A DNA stretch of 31,713 nt from SURF-24 sp964537965 (GTDB lineage: Bacteria; Bacteroidota; Ignavibacteria; Ignavibacteriales; SURF-24): positions 1-31,713 of the forward strand of contig CAZIDB010000018.1 in assembly GCA_964537965.1 (NCBI GenBank), given 5' to 3'. Shown one piece after another: positions 17,932-25,688 of this stretch. Below the pieces are notes generated by a model, which was given only the letters and a program-made list of their open reading frames with translations, was not told the origin of the DNA and made no database searches. Position 1 is the first letter of the stretch; every line of letters begins with the position of its first letter. Both the position numbers and the translations under genes were made by a program.

Positions 17932-19164
17932 CTAAAAGTTATATGCAAAACCAATCCAGGGAATAAAAGGGAAACCATCATTAGCTTCTGTTGAAGTAAT
18001 CAGAGCAAAATCCGCAGCAAGATGTTCACCAAAAAACCTGATACCAAAGGAAAGCAAAGCGCCATCCGATTCGGGTGGAATCCAATTTTCGGAAAGCAGT
18101 TTTACATTATTGGATAATTGTACTTCCCCGCCGATCATTATAATAGGTTTTTCTGCTGTTTCATTATCTGCAAATCCCCACCCTAGACCAACTGAAATTC
18201 CAGCGAGATTTGAGCCGTAAGTAGTAACACCATAAGTAATTCCAAAATCTTCATTTTCAACGTGTGCAAATAAAACTCCTCCACTCAACTCAAAATTATC
18301 AAAATGTAATGCTCTTACTTTGGGCGCAAAATAAATGATCTGTTCTTCAGCCCCTGGAAATAATGTCATACCACCGCTTAAAGTAATAAAATCAGTTACT
18401 CCGATAGAGAGGAAAGGAAAAAATACTTCATAAATTGAAAAATATCCTTCACCTGCCTCAAGTGTGGTGGCAGTTGGTGCAAAAAGTAATCTTGTTTGAT
18501 TAGGATCCTCGCGCATAAATTTTCCATTGGCTATTGCACCTCTTGCCAAATTCAATTCCTTTATTAAGGATTTATCAATATCCATCTTTAACCCCGCTAT
18601 GGTTTGAAAACAAACAGACTTATTACTCTGGTTTATTATGATTCCAATTAATTCAGAATCATCATTTAAAACAATTTTATAGATGGCTGTTGTATCGGAA
18701 ACAGTAATAGCTTTTGGAAAAGTATCACTTAACAGAGGTTCATTTTTAGAGTCATCCGGAAGTCCGGATTTCAATTCAATGTTATTTCCATCTGCTGTTG
18801 ATAGATGAACAGGTGAATCACCAATATGATATGTTCCTTTAACAATATCCTCGAAGTGATCAATTTTTTCTGCAATCCTTAGGATTGTTGTTTCGGAATA
18901 TAAAATTGTAGTATCTTTTTCCTGTGTTCCCGGTTTGCCTGTTGTTACCCTTACAAAATATTTCCTGGCAGGTGAAATATAAATTACAGCTTTCTTAAAA
19001 TCGGAGTATCTTTCAAAAAGGTGAAAGTAATCTCTTTCCGTACGCTCGACTGACTGTCCGACCCGATCACTTAATATAATAACTTTGCTTATTTCCTGTG
19101 GAGTAAGCATGCCCTGCAATAATAAGACTAACATAATGCAATAAAGATTAAAACAAGTTTTCAT
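17932..19164 (-). CDS. Predicted outer-membrane protein, first gene of an operon
   Basis: 410 residues from the ATG at 19164, preceded by AGAGG; an ATG at 19215 would overlap the promoter. A signal peptide (MKTCFNLYCIMLVLLLQG) is followed by VGQSVERTERDYFHLFERY, similar to the N-terminus of the protein at 15245-16024. After a central LSm-like segment (YKIVLNDDSELIGIII) the sequence changes to glycine-rich amphipathic strands such as FITLSGGMTLFPG and GISVGLGWGFAD. It ends IGFAYNF with a terminal Phe, as expected of an outer-membrane barrel. No named family is recognised. It leads an operon with the EEP enzyme and the Omp85-like protein. A role in envelope adaptation or uptake is inferred from context only. 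Confidence 0.75.
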   Translation of the reverse strand: MKTCFNLYCIMLVLLLQGMLTPQEISKVIILSDRVGQSVERTERDYFHLFERYSDFKKAVIYISPARKYFVRVTTGKPGTQEKDTTILYSETTILRIAEKIDHFEDIVKGTYHIGDSPVHLSTADGNNIELKSGLPDDSKNEPLLSDTFPKAITVSDTTAIYKIVLNDDSELIGIIINQSNKSVCFQTIAGLKMDIDKSLIKELNLARGAIANGKFMREDPNQTRLLFAPTATTLEAGEGYFSIYEVFFPFLSIGVTDFITLSGGMTLFPGAEEQIIYFAPKVRALHFDNFELSGGVLFAHVENEDFGITYGVTTYGSNLAGISVGLGWGFADNETAEKPIIMIGGEVQLSNNVKLLSENWIPPESDGALLSFGIRFFGEHLAADFALITSTEANDGFPFIPWIGFAYNF

Positions 19165-19188
19165 ATCGGACCTCTTAATTTTCTGATT

Positions 19189-19244
19189 GAAAACTAAGAC
19201 GAATCCGGACTTCAATTGTCAAAAAAATGTCATAACAATGTAAA
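19189..19244 (-). promoter_or_regulatory. Pho-box-like promoter C
   Basis: On the minus strand TTTACA (19244-19239), ATGACA (19233-19228) and TTGACA (19222-19217) are spaced by 5 bp, followed by exactly 20 bp and TAGTTTTC (19196-19189). The ATG is 24 bases further on. Unlike A and B, the spacers here differ in sequence, so the shared hexamers and distances look selected and not simply copied. It lies directly after the OmpR/PhoB-type regulator gene. Confidence 0.75.
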
Positions 19245-19272
19245 TGTTCTGTAAGAATTTATTTTTATATAA

Positions 19273-19953
19273 TCATTTCCTGAACCTGTACCCGGCTTTT
19301 GGTACCGTAAGAATAAATTTTGGTTCGGAAGAATCATCTTCAATTTTTTTACGAAGGGAGAGAATATAGTTATCAACTGTTCTTGTAGTGGGAAAAGTGT
19401 CATATCCCCATATTTCGTTCAAAAGCATTTCCCTGGTTACCACCTGGTCTTCATGCTGAATCATGTATTTTAGTACGTTAAACTCAGTAACGGATAATTC
19501 AATTAGTTTTTTATTTTTTATTACTTCTTGTTTCCTGAAATCAATATTTATTTTACCGAAACTAAATTCACTTAATTCATTTTCCTGTTTCTCATTTCTG
19601 CGTATCACGGCTTTGATGCGGGCTAATAATTCCCTTGTACTAAATGGTTTTGTAACATAATCATCGGCGCCTGTTTCCAAACCCATTATCTTATCAATCT
19701 CTTCCTTCTTGCTAGTAAGCATTATTATCGGCGTCATAATTTTTTCTTTTCTTAATTCAGAACATATTTCCATTCCGTTCATTTTTGGAAGCATAAGATC
19801 AAGTACAATCAAATCAACGTTATTCTTCTGTGCAAGGTTAAAACCTGTTTGGCCATCCATAGCTTTAATAACATTATAATGTTCTCCCTGAAGGCTTAAT
19901 TCCGAACCCTGCTGGATAGCAGGATCATCCTCAATGATCAGAATCTTCTTCAT
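19273..19953 (-). CDS. OmpR/PhoB-type response regulator
   Basis: 226 residues. The receiver domain (1-120) has the acidic pair E-D-D at 8-10, phosphoacceptor Asp52 in VLDLMLP, Thr80 in MLTS and Lys102 in VTKPF. The C-terminal winged helix (about 130-226) shows LIELSVTEFNVLKYM, the recognition region LLNEIWGYDTFPTTRTVDNYILSLRKKIE and the closing GYRFRK, all standard for the OmpR/PhoB subfamily. These proteins bind direct repeats at about 10-11 bp spacing, the geometry seen in promoters A-C. The gene overlaps the receiver-cyclase gene by 23 bases, and translation is probably coupled. It is the natural candidate to control the downstream genes, but this is inferred. Confidence 0.93.
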   Translation of the reverse strand: MKKILIIEDDPAIQQGSELSLQGEHYNVIKAMDGQTGFNLAQKNNVDLIVLDLMLPKMNGMEICSELRKEKIMTPIIMLTSKKEEIDKIMGLETGADDYVTKPFSTRELLARIKAVIRRNEKQENELSEFSFGKINIDFRKQEVIKNKKLIELSVTEFNVLKYMIQHEDQVVTREMLLNEIWGYDTFPTTRTVDNYILSLRKKIEDDSSEPKFILTVPKAGYRFRK

Positions 19954-20878
19954 TTAAAACCTCCTGGTTAGATAATTCAAAAAGCTCAATCTCTTCTATT
20001 ATATTTTTTAGTCTGAATTTTCCTAAAGGTTCAATCCTGCATTTTATTTTATTCCTTACAACATCAAACACATTACCGGAAATAAATATTTTCCCGGGTA
20101 AGCATTGCTGCTGAATCCGTGCAGCTATATTAACTGCATCGCCTTTTATCTCGCTGCCTAATTCAATTACGTCACCAATATGAATTCCGATCCTTAACTG
20201 AATTTTATTTTCTGAGTTAGTTTGATTGTTGCGTTCTTTAAATTTATCAACAAGAGCCAGGCTGCATTCGGCAGAATCAACTGCACTTTCGAACGTAGCA
20301 AGAATTGCATCGCCAATAATTTCTACAATTCTTCCATTAAAAAAAGAAATAGTTTCCCGCATCAGTAAATTGTGTTCCTCCAGAAGCTTTAATGTACCTG
20401 CCTCATCCTTGTTCATCATTCCCGAGTAGTTGACAATATCCGAAAAGAAAATTGTTTGTAAATGCCTGTGCTGCTTTTGCATGGATTTATCAATGTAACT
20501 TTCATCAGCCTCAATTTTATACTTTCTTATATTAGCTCTTATTCTGGCAATCACTTCGCGTGTATCAAATGGTTTCGTAATATAATCATCAGCGCCCATT
20601 TCAAGTCCTATAATTTTATCTATCTGGTTAGAGTTGGAAGTAAGGATGATGATAGGATTATGAAATGATTTTTCCCTTAGTCTTTTTGTAATTTCCAGTC
20701 CGTTTAATGAAGGCAGGTTTAAGTCCAGTAGCAGAAGATGAGGCTTCTCTGTTAAGGCTAAATTCATTCCTCTTCGTCCGTCATCGCTTGAAATAACTTC
20801 GTATCCTTCCAAATGAAGTATTTCTTTCAGACCGGCTAGAATAGCAGGATCATCTTCAACCAAAAGAATTTTAAACAT
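19931..20878 (-). CDS. Receiver domain fused to class III nucleotidyl cyclase
   Basis: 315 residues. The receiver (1-118) has E-D-D at 8-10, phosphoacceptor Asp52 and K102 in ITKPF. A class III cyclase catalytic domain (about 140-300) follows: metal-binding Asp147 (FFSDIVNYSG) and Asp190 (IIGDAILATF), and transition-state Asn250 and Arg254 (GDAVNIAAR). The position that is Lys in adenylyl cyclases (four before the second Asp) is Glu186, and the partner position seven before the Asn is Glu243. Glu at the first site is seen in guanylyl cyclases, so cGMP or another product is possible, but Glu at the second is atypical. It overlaps the kinase gene by 8 bases and the regulator gene by 23. Phosphorylation by the neighbouring kinase likely controls activity. 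Confidence 0.9.
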   Translation of the reverse strand: MFKILLVEDDPAILAGLKEILHLEGYEVISSDDGRRGMNLALTEKPHLLLLDLNLPSLNGLEITKRLREKSFHNPIIILTSNSNQIDKIIGLEMGADDYITKPFDTREVIARIRANIRKYKIEADESYIDKSMQKQHRHLQTIFFSDIVNYSGMMNKDEAGTLKLLEEHNLLMRETISFFNGRIVEIIGDAILATFESAVDSAECSLALVDKFKERNNQTNSENKIQLRIGIHIGDVIELGSEIKGDAVNIAARIQQQCLPGKIFISGNVFDVVRNKIKCRIEPLGKFRLKNIIEEIELFELSNQEVLNEEDSDH

Positions 20879-23593
20879 CTGACTTTAAAGGGAATAATAA
20901 TTTAAAACTTGTACCGGCGTTTAACCTGCTTTCAATTTGTATTTTTCCATTATGGTTATCCATCGCATGCTTAACAATCGATAAGCCGAGACCTGTTCCG
21001 GCAACTCTTTGTGCTTCTTTATCCTCCGATCTGAAATACGGTTCAAAGATTCTCTTCTTATCATCTTCACTTATTCCAATTCCTTTATCTTTAACTTCAA
21101 TCATACAATAGCTATCTAGTACATTAGTATTAATTGAAATTTCCCTCTCATCCCTTGAATATTTCATTGCATTGGAAAGAAGATTTACAATGCATTCAAC
21201 AGTAACATCCTTATCGGCCCATATTGGCAATTTCCTTTTTATCAGATTTTTATTGAGAATAAAATTGTTCATCTTAAACTGGTATTCCATAATCCTAACA
21301 GCCTCATCAATAGTTTCATTAAGATCAATATCAGAAAACTTATACTTCTTGATACCGCGTTCTATTTTTACAATATCAAGCACATTGTCAATCATTCTAC
21401 CAAGTCTGTCGCTTTCACCCCTTATTATTTTCAGGTAATTGGTAAAGGAAGAATCATTGTTATGTCCATTGTTCTCAAGCAGCTCGGTAAAAATTCTTAT
21501 TGAGGTAAGCGGGGTTTTGAATTCATGTGAGACGCTCGAAACAAAATAAGATTTAAGCCGGTTAAGTTCTTCTAATTTTTCTTTTTCCAGCCTGTCAAGA
21601 ATAATTTTTTCCTGAAGCTGTATTCTTTCAATTGCCTGGGCAGATTCGTTTGAAAGCTGATTTAACAAATCGAAGTCTTCTTTATAATACCTGTTACCGG
21701 ATTTTTTCTTCCCCATCAAAACAACAGCTACTAATTCACCTAAGACATTAACCGGAAAGATGAGAGCAATACTTCTTTTGTTAAGAGATTTAGCTTCAGA
21801 TATCTGAACCGGAATTCCTGCTTCAACACTATTTACTGTTGCTATGGGATTGATTCTCAGTTCCTCAACACTTTTTGGAGTTAGTAATATTTTATGCCTG
21901 TCAAAACCGGGAAGGTTTTTCTGTCTGATAATAGAAAGTGAATTGTCGTGTTTATTAAAAGTGAAGATTCCTATTTTTTCTATTGGGATTAACTTGTTTA
22001 CNNNNNNNNNNNNNNNNNNNNNNNNNNNNNNNNNNNNNNNNNNNNNNNNNNNNNNNNNNNNNNNNNNNNNNNNNNNNNNNNNNNNNNNNNNNNNNNNNNN
22101 NCGTGTTTATTAAAAGTGAAGATTCCTATTTTTTCTATTGGGATTAACTTGTTTACCTCAGTTATAATCCTGTCTGCCAGTTCAGATATACTTGTTGAAG
22201 TCTGTATTGCTTTAAAAGTATCATTTATTGCTTTCCTGAAATCATAGTGAATCCTGAAAAACTTTTTATCCACAAAAACCTGTACATGTTTTTTCAACGG
22301 TTGAAATATCAGCGCAATCAAAACAGCAGCAACTACAGATAAAAATACAGATCTCACATTTACAAGATAAGTTACGCCAATTATTATGGAGACATAAAAT
22401 ATCCCAAGGAAAGAAATAACCACAATGTATACAACGCCGCGGTTAATAATAAAATCAATATCATATAAATGATATTTAACTATAGCTATACCAAAAGTAA
22501 TTGGAATTGCTGACATTAAAATTAAGATTAGCTCTTCGGGAATTAAACCGTTTGTAGTTATTGCCTGCGGTATAACCCAAAATAAAATAAACGATACCGG
22601 ACCAATTACAAAACCGACCAGGATCCATTTCAGTTTTTTCTTATCGGCAGGAGATTTTAATTTCCTGTATGTAAAAATAAAGATCATTATTGCGAGCAAT
22701 ACCGAGAAGACAACAAAAACTCTTGTATAGTTGAAGTACCTGATGTATGTAAGAGTATATAAAACATCATTCGTTTCGGAAAGCCGGATAAAAATAACAT
22801 CAAGTATAACAGATAGAACAAGCGATATGATATAAAAAGGAACAATGTAAATTCTTTTATACCTGTTCGTTGGAAATATCAAAGTAAAATGTAGAAATAA
22901 TGCAGGGACAAACGTATATGCAGAATGAAAGACATATCTTATCAAGTGCCCAAGCCAGTCAGGTTTTACCTGGTGATTTCCCCAGGTTGTCATTATTATG
23001 GCAGCAGTACAGATAACAACATTATGAAATGATATCGCCTGTTTGTAATCGTCCGCTTTAAATAAAACAATTATTGCAATTATGAAAAACAGAGCACCGG
23101 CAAGTAAAACAATCAGCAAATATAATGTAGAGTAATAAGGAATCAGGTTGAAATATAATTCAAACTGCTTACTATTTCTTTCAACAGTTACTTTAACCTT
23201 GTCATTAATATTTTTTCCGTCAAGATAGACTTCAACCTGTTCACGTGAAATAAATTTATAATCATCAATCCGGATAAAAATATCACCATCCTGAATCCAG
23301 GGATTGGGAAAATGTTCGTCAATAATCAATTTGTTGTTGTTTTCATAAAAAGAGAAAGGAATATCTGCTTTAAGATAAATATGATAAACACCTAATAGAC
23401 AGACTATGAATAAAAGAAAGTCGATTGTGAGAATTAATTTTTTGTTCAAGATGACATCCTGAATAGTTTTTAATTCAATGTCACGAATACCTTGATCTGA
23501 AATAGAATAGGAAAAGAAATATTGGTTGAAAAATAAATTACCCGGTTTTAATAAGCAATTTCTTTTCTTGAAAATATTGAACCAAGTCTTCAT
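20871..23593 (-). CDS. Multi-TM GAF sensor histidine kinase (intact once assembly gap is collapsed)
   Basis: Removing the 100 N plus one copy of the flanking 55-bp duplication (155 bases) joins the two halves in frame as one 855-residue protein. Its N-terminal part has a membrane helix (about 53-72), an extracytoplasmic PDZ-like stretch (WIQDGDIFIRIDD) and about seven further helices (about 155-420) ending KYHLYDIDFIINRGVVY, a pattern of GAF-linked sensor kinases. A GAF domain follows (about 455-610). The dimerisation/phosphoacceptor box SSVSHEFKTP places His638, then N-box ECIVNLLSNAMKYS, and G-boxes DKGIGISEDDKKR and GTGLGLSIV. It heads the operon with the receiver-cyclase and OmpR-type regulator. 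The start at 23593 is uncertain, with no strong ribosome site, and a MITE-like element begins only 14 bases upstream. Confidence 0.88.
21947..22001. repeat. 55-bp assembly duplication, left copy
   Basis: Identical to 22102-22156 on the other side of the N block. Both encode the same residues (VNKLIPIEKIGIFTFNK), so this is unjoined contig overlap and not a biological repeat. Confidence 0.95.
22002..22101. other. Assembly gap of 100 N (artefact)
   Basis: Placeholder between two contig ends that overlap by 55 bp. The true sequence is very likely continuous here, with no missing bases. Confidence 0.93.
22102..22156. repeat. 55-bp assembly duplication, right copy
   Basis: Identical to 21947-22001; see that entry. 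Confidence 0.95.
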
Positions 23594-23606
23594 TAATCTG
23601 CCTTAT

Positions 23607-23743
23607 CAGGCTGTTGCAGAAAACCAAATTTTATCGTGGTGAGTCCCGCAAAGCGGGAAACCACGAAAACAAATTAAAATCATCCCTCTCCGCCGCGGCG
23701 GATTCGCTCGGGATGTGTAATTATTAAGTTATGCAACACCCTG
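23607..23743. mobile_element. MITE-like element with inverted ends and 5-bp target duplication
   Basis: The ends CAGGCTGTTGCA (23607-23618) and TGCAACACCCTG (23732-23743) are inverted repeats matching at 11 of 12 positions. Both are flanked by CTTAT (23602-23606 and 23744-23748), a 5-bp target-site duplication. The 137-bp interior has no coding capacity but holds a hairpin (TCGTGGT/ACCACGA enclosing CCCGC/GCGGG, 23634-23666) and a CATCCC/GGGATG pair (23681-23715) enclosing the palindrome CCGCCGCGGCGG (23690-23701). It is probably mobilised by a transposase elsewhere; I cannot name the family. It sits immediately upstream of the kinase start. Confidence 0.78.
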
Positions 23744-23830
23744 CTTATGAAAGTATTGTAAAAAAATTTATTTCAAATATTTCAGATTATGTATTGTAAT
23801 TCTAATTTCCCGGAATTATATTTCGTTCAA

Positions 23831-23908
23831 ATGAAAAGAGATTTAAACATATTAAATAAAAACTGGGCTTGGTGGTGGAACCTCCGTGTTTCGCTATCTG
23901 GCATGTGA
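23831..23908 (+). CDS. trpL: Tryptophan leader peptide (attenuator)
   Basis: A 25-codon open frame starts ATG-AAA-AGA and ends TGA. It contains four tryptophan codons in the run W-A-W-W-W (residues 12 and 14-16, bases 23864-23878). Tryptophan is otherwise rare, and the frame lies just upstream of mutually exclusive hairpins and a tryptophan synthase gene. The design is that of a trp attenuator in which ribosome stalling at Trp codons sets the downstream RNA fold. There is no strong ribosome binding site. The symbol is by analogy; no sequence homology to E. coli trpL is claimed. Confidence 0.85.
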   Translation: MKRDLNILNKNWAWWWNLRVSLSGM

Positions 23909-23925
23909 TAGATAAAAATTAAATT

Positions 23926-23976
23926 AGCCGTGGATAGTGAAACAACTGTCCACGGCTTTTTCATTTTAAAGCCGTG
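23926..23976 (+). promoter_or_regulatory. Alternative RNA stems of the trp attenuator
   Basis: Four complementary segments are visible. Segment 1 AGCCGTGGA (23926-23934) pairs with segment 2 TCCACGGCT (23949-23957) in a 9-bp stem followed by TTTTT. Segment 2 also pairs as CACGGCTTT (23951-23959) with segment 3 AAAGCCGTG (23968-23976), 9 bp, the likely antiterminator. Segment 3 otherwise forms the terminator with segment 4. The Trp codons lie about 50 bases before segment 1, further than in E. coli. A small TATCT/AGATA stem (23895-23914) lies between, so the exact switching route is unclear. Confidence 0.8.
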
Positions 23977-23999
23977 AGAATTCAAATCACGGCTTTTTT
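23968..23999 (+). terminator. Intrinsic terminator of the trp attenuator
   Basis: AAAGCCGTGA (23968-23977) and TCACGGCTTT (23987-23996) form a perfect 10-bp stem with a 9-base loop, followed by a T-run to 23999 and more T after one G. It stands between the Trp leader peptide and trpB and competes with the antiterminator stem. Confidence 0.88.
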
Positions 24000-24071
24000 G
24001 TTTTTTAGATATTACACTTATTAAATAAAGAAGATTAACTAACAAAAGAATTAAACAAATTAGGAGTAACC

Positions 24072-25436
24072 ATGCGAGACAACAAATTCACTTTGCACGT
24101 TAATGAATCACCAACAAAATGGTACAACATATTAACGGATTTACCTGTTCCACTTGCACCACCCATTCATCCAGGCACAAAAAAACCAATTAAGCCAGAA
24201 GATTTAGCTGCAATATTTCCAATGGAATTGATTAAACAGGAAATGAGTTCTGAAAGATTTATTGAGATTCCGGATGAAGTGTTAGACATTTATTCCTTAA
24301 GCAGGCCAACACCAGTCATCAGAGCTTACCGGTTAGAGAAAGCACTTGATACTCCCGCAAAAATTTATTTCAAGTATGAAGGAGCAAATGCATCAGGAAG
24401 TCATAAGTTGAATACTTCAATAGCACAAGCTTATTATAATAAGAAAGCAGGGATAAAAAAATTAACAACAGAAACCGGAGCCGGACAATGGGGCACTGCT
24501 CTTTCAATGGCATGTAACCACTTTAATATGGAATGCCAGATATTTATGGTAAAAGTAAGCTACCAGCAGAAGCCGTACAGAAAATCTCTTATGCAGTTGT
24601 TTGGTTCTGAAGTAATAGCAAGTCCCTCCACTTTAACAAACTCTGGTAAACATATTTTAGCCAATGACCCGGATTCTCCCGGATCCCTGGGAGTTGCAAT
24701 TAGTGAAGCTGTAGAATTAGCGGCACAAAGAGAAGACACAAATTACTCACTTGGAAGCGTGCTCAATCATGTTCTTCTTCATCAAACTATTATTGGTGAA
24801 GAAGCAAGACTTCAAATGGAAATGGCTGGAGAATACCCGGATATTGTTATTGCTTGTGTTGGCGGCGGAAGTAATTTTGGAGGAATCGCATTCCCATTCC
24901 TAAGGGACAAACTAACCGGAGATAAAAAAGATCTTGAAGTTATTGCCGTTGAACCATCTGCCTGCCCAACTTTAACACGCGGTAAATTCGCGTACGATTT
25001 TGGTGATGAGGCTGGTTATACTCCGTTAATGAAAATGTTTACTCTTGGACATAATTTTATTCCTGCAAAAATACATGCTGGCGGTTTAAGGTATCATGGT
25101 GCTTCTCCAATTGTTTCTCATTTACTTGATCTTGGATTAATAAAGGCAGAATCTTATTATCAGAAAGAAGTATTTGAAGCAGCCGTTCTTTTTGCACGCG
25201 AGGAAGGAATTGTACCTGCACCAGAAAGTTCACATGCAATTAAATCTGCTATTGAACAGGCTACGAAATGTAAAGAAAGCGGAGAATCAAAAGTAATCCT
25301 ATTCAATCTATCGGGACATGGAATGCTCGATCTTGGTGCTTATGAGGCATTTCTCCAGAATCATCTTGAAGATCATGAAATGACTGAAGAAGAGATTGCA
25401 GAAAATGTAAAAGATCTGCCCGAGGTATTGGTCTAA
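24072..25436 (+). CDS. trpB: Tryptophan synthase beta chain, TrpB2 type
   Basis: 454 residues, the length and N-terminal layout (KWYNILTDLPVPLAPPIHPGT) typical of the TrpB2 subfamily, longer than classical TrpB. PLP chemistry is supported by Lys112 in GSHKLN, the ETGAGQWG loop, and the phosphate-binding glycine loop VGGGSNFGG. It condenses indole with serine to give tryptophan in the cytoplasm. TrpB2 proteins often act without a TrpA partner, and no trpA or other trp gene is visible here. AGGAG precedes the ATG. Expression is probably controlled by the attenuator at 23831-23999. A hairpin at 25459-25486 follows the stop. Confidence 0.93.
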   Translation: MRDNKFTLHVNESPTKWYNILTDLPVPLAPPIHPGTKKPIKPEDLAAIFPMELIKQEMSSERFIEIPDEVLDIYSLSRPTPVIRAYRLEKALDTPAKIYFKYEGANASGSHKLNTSIAQAYYNKKAGIKKLTTETGAGQWGTALSMACNHFNMECQIFMVKVSYQQKPYRKSLMQLFGSEVIASPSTLTNSGKHILANDPDSPGSLGVAISEAVELAAQREDTNYSLGSVLNHVLLHQTIIGEEARLQMEMAGEYPDIVIACVGGGSNFGGIAFPFLRDKLTGDKKDLEVIAVEPSACPTLTRGKFAYDFGDEAGYTPLMKMFTLGHNFIPAKIHAGGLRYHGASPIVSHLLDLGLIKAESYYQKEVFEAAVLFAREEGIVPAPESSHAIKSAIEQATKCKESGESKVILFNLSGHGMLDLGAYEAFLQNHLEDHEMTEEEIAENVKDLPEVLV

Positions 25437-25458
25437 AACAATTCATAATCAATTGTTC

Positions 25459-25486
25459 ATTCCCCTTTCATCATAGAGAGGGGAAT
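25459..25486 (+). terminator. Hairpin after trpB
   Basis: ATTCCCCT (25459-25466) and AGGGGAAT (25479-25486) form a perfect 8-bp stem with a 12-base loop. A smaller stem AACAATT/AATTGTT (25437-25457) precedes it. There is no U-run, so this is a plausible but imperfect terminator. The rest of the 311-base gap to the next start holds the palindrome at 25608 and the promoter at 25689. Confidence 0.5.
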
Positions 25487-25607
25487 ATAATCCTTCGCCC
25501 GCCCTCTTGCTTACCGTTCCTTCTATATAAATTTTAAACACAATAGTAATTCCGTAAAATAATTTAACGATTATTATTTCCTTTTATATCAAGCGTTTAT
25601 AAGTCTG

Positions 25608-25626
25608 TTGTAAAATAATTTTACAA
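25608..25626. promoter_or_regulatory. 19-bp perfect palindrome, operator candidate
   Basis: TTGTAAAATAATTTTACAA is a 9-1-9 palindrome, about 63 bases upstream of the sigma-54-like promoter. The odd centre and A/T content recall Fur/PerR-family sites, and the TTGT...ACAA ends recall Rex boxes (which have an even centre). The position also suits an enhancer site for a sigma-54 activator. The regulator is not identified. Confidence 0.55.
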
Positions 25627-25688
25627 TCGCCAGTTCAACAGTAAAAGCTTAGCAGGACTTTAACCAGCTTAAAACTAATTTATCTTTC

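Noticed and set aside
21947..22156. Direct repeat flanking an N block, as a possible mobile element or CRISPR-like repeat
   Set aside because: The 55-bp identity restores one continuous kinase frame when collapsed, so it is contig overlap.
23864..23890. Possible T-box motif (GGTGGAACC followed by CCGTG)
   Set aside because: It resembles the T-box core only loosely. There is too little leader upstream for stem I, because the MITE ends at 23748, and the Trp-codon reading frame explains the sequence better.
23827..24045. Open frame of 72 codons on the minus strand across the trp attenuator
   Set aside because: It runs through the hairpins and leader peptide on the opposite strand, has no ribosome site and encodes no recognisable sequence.
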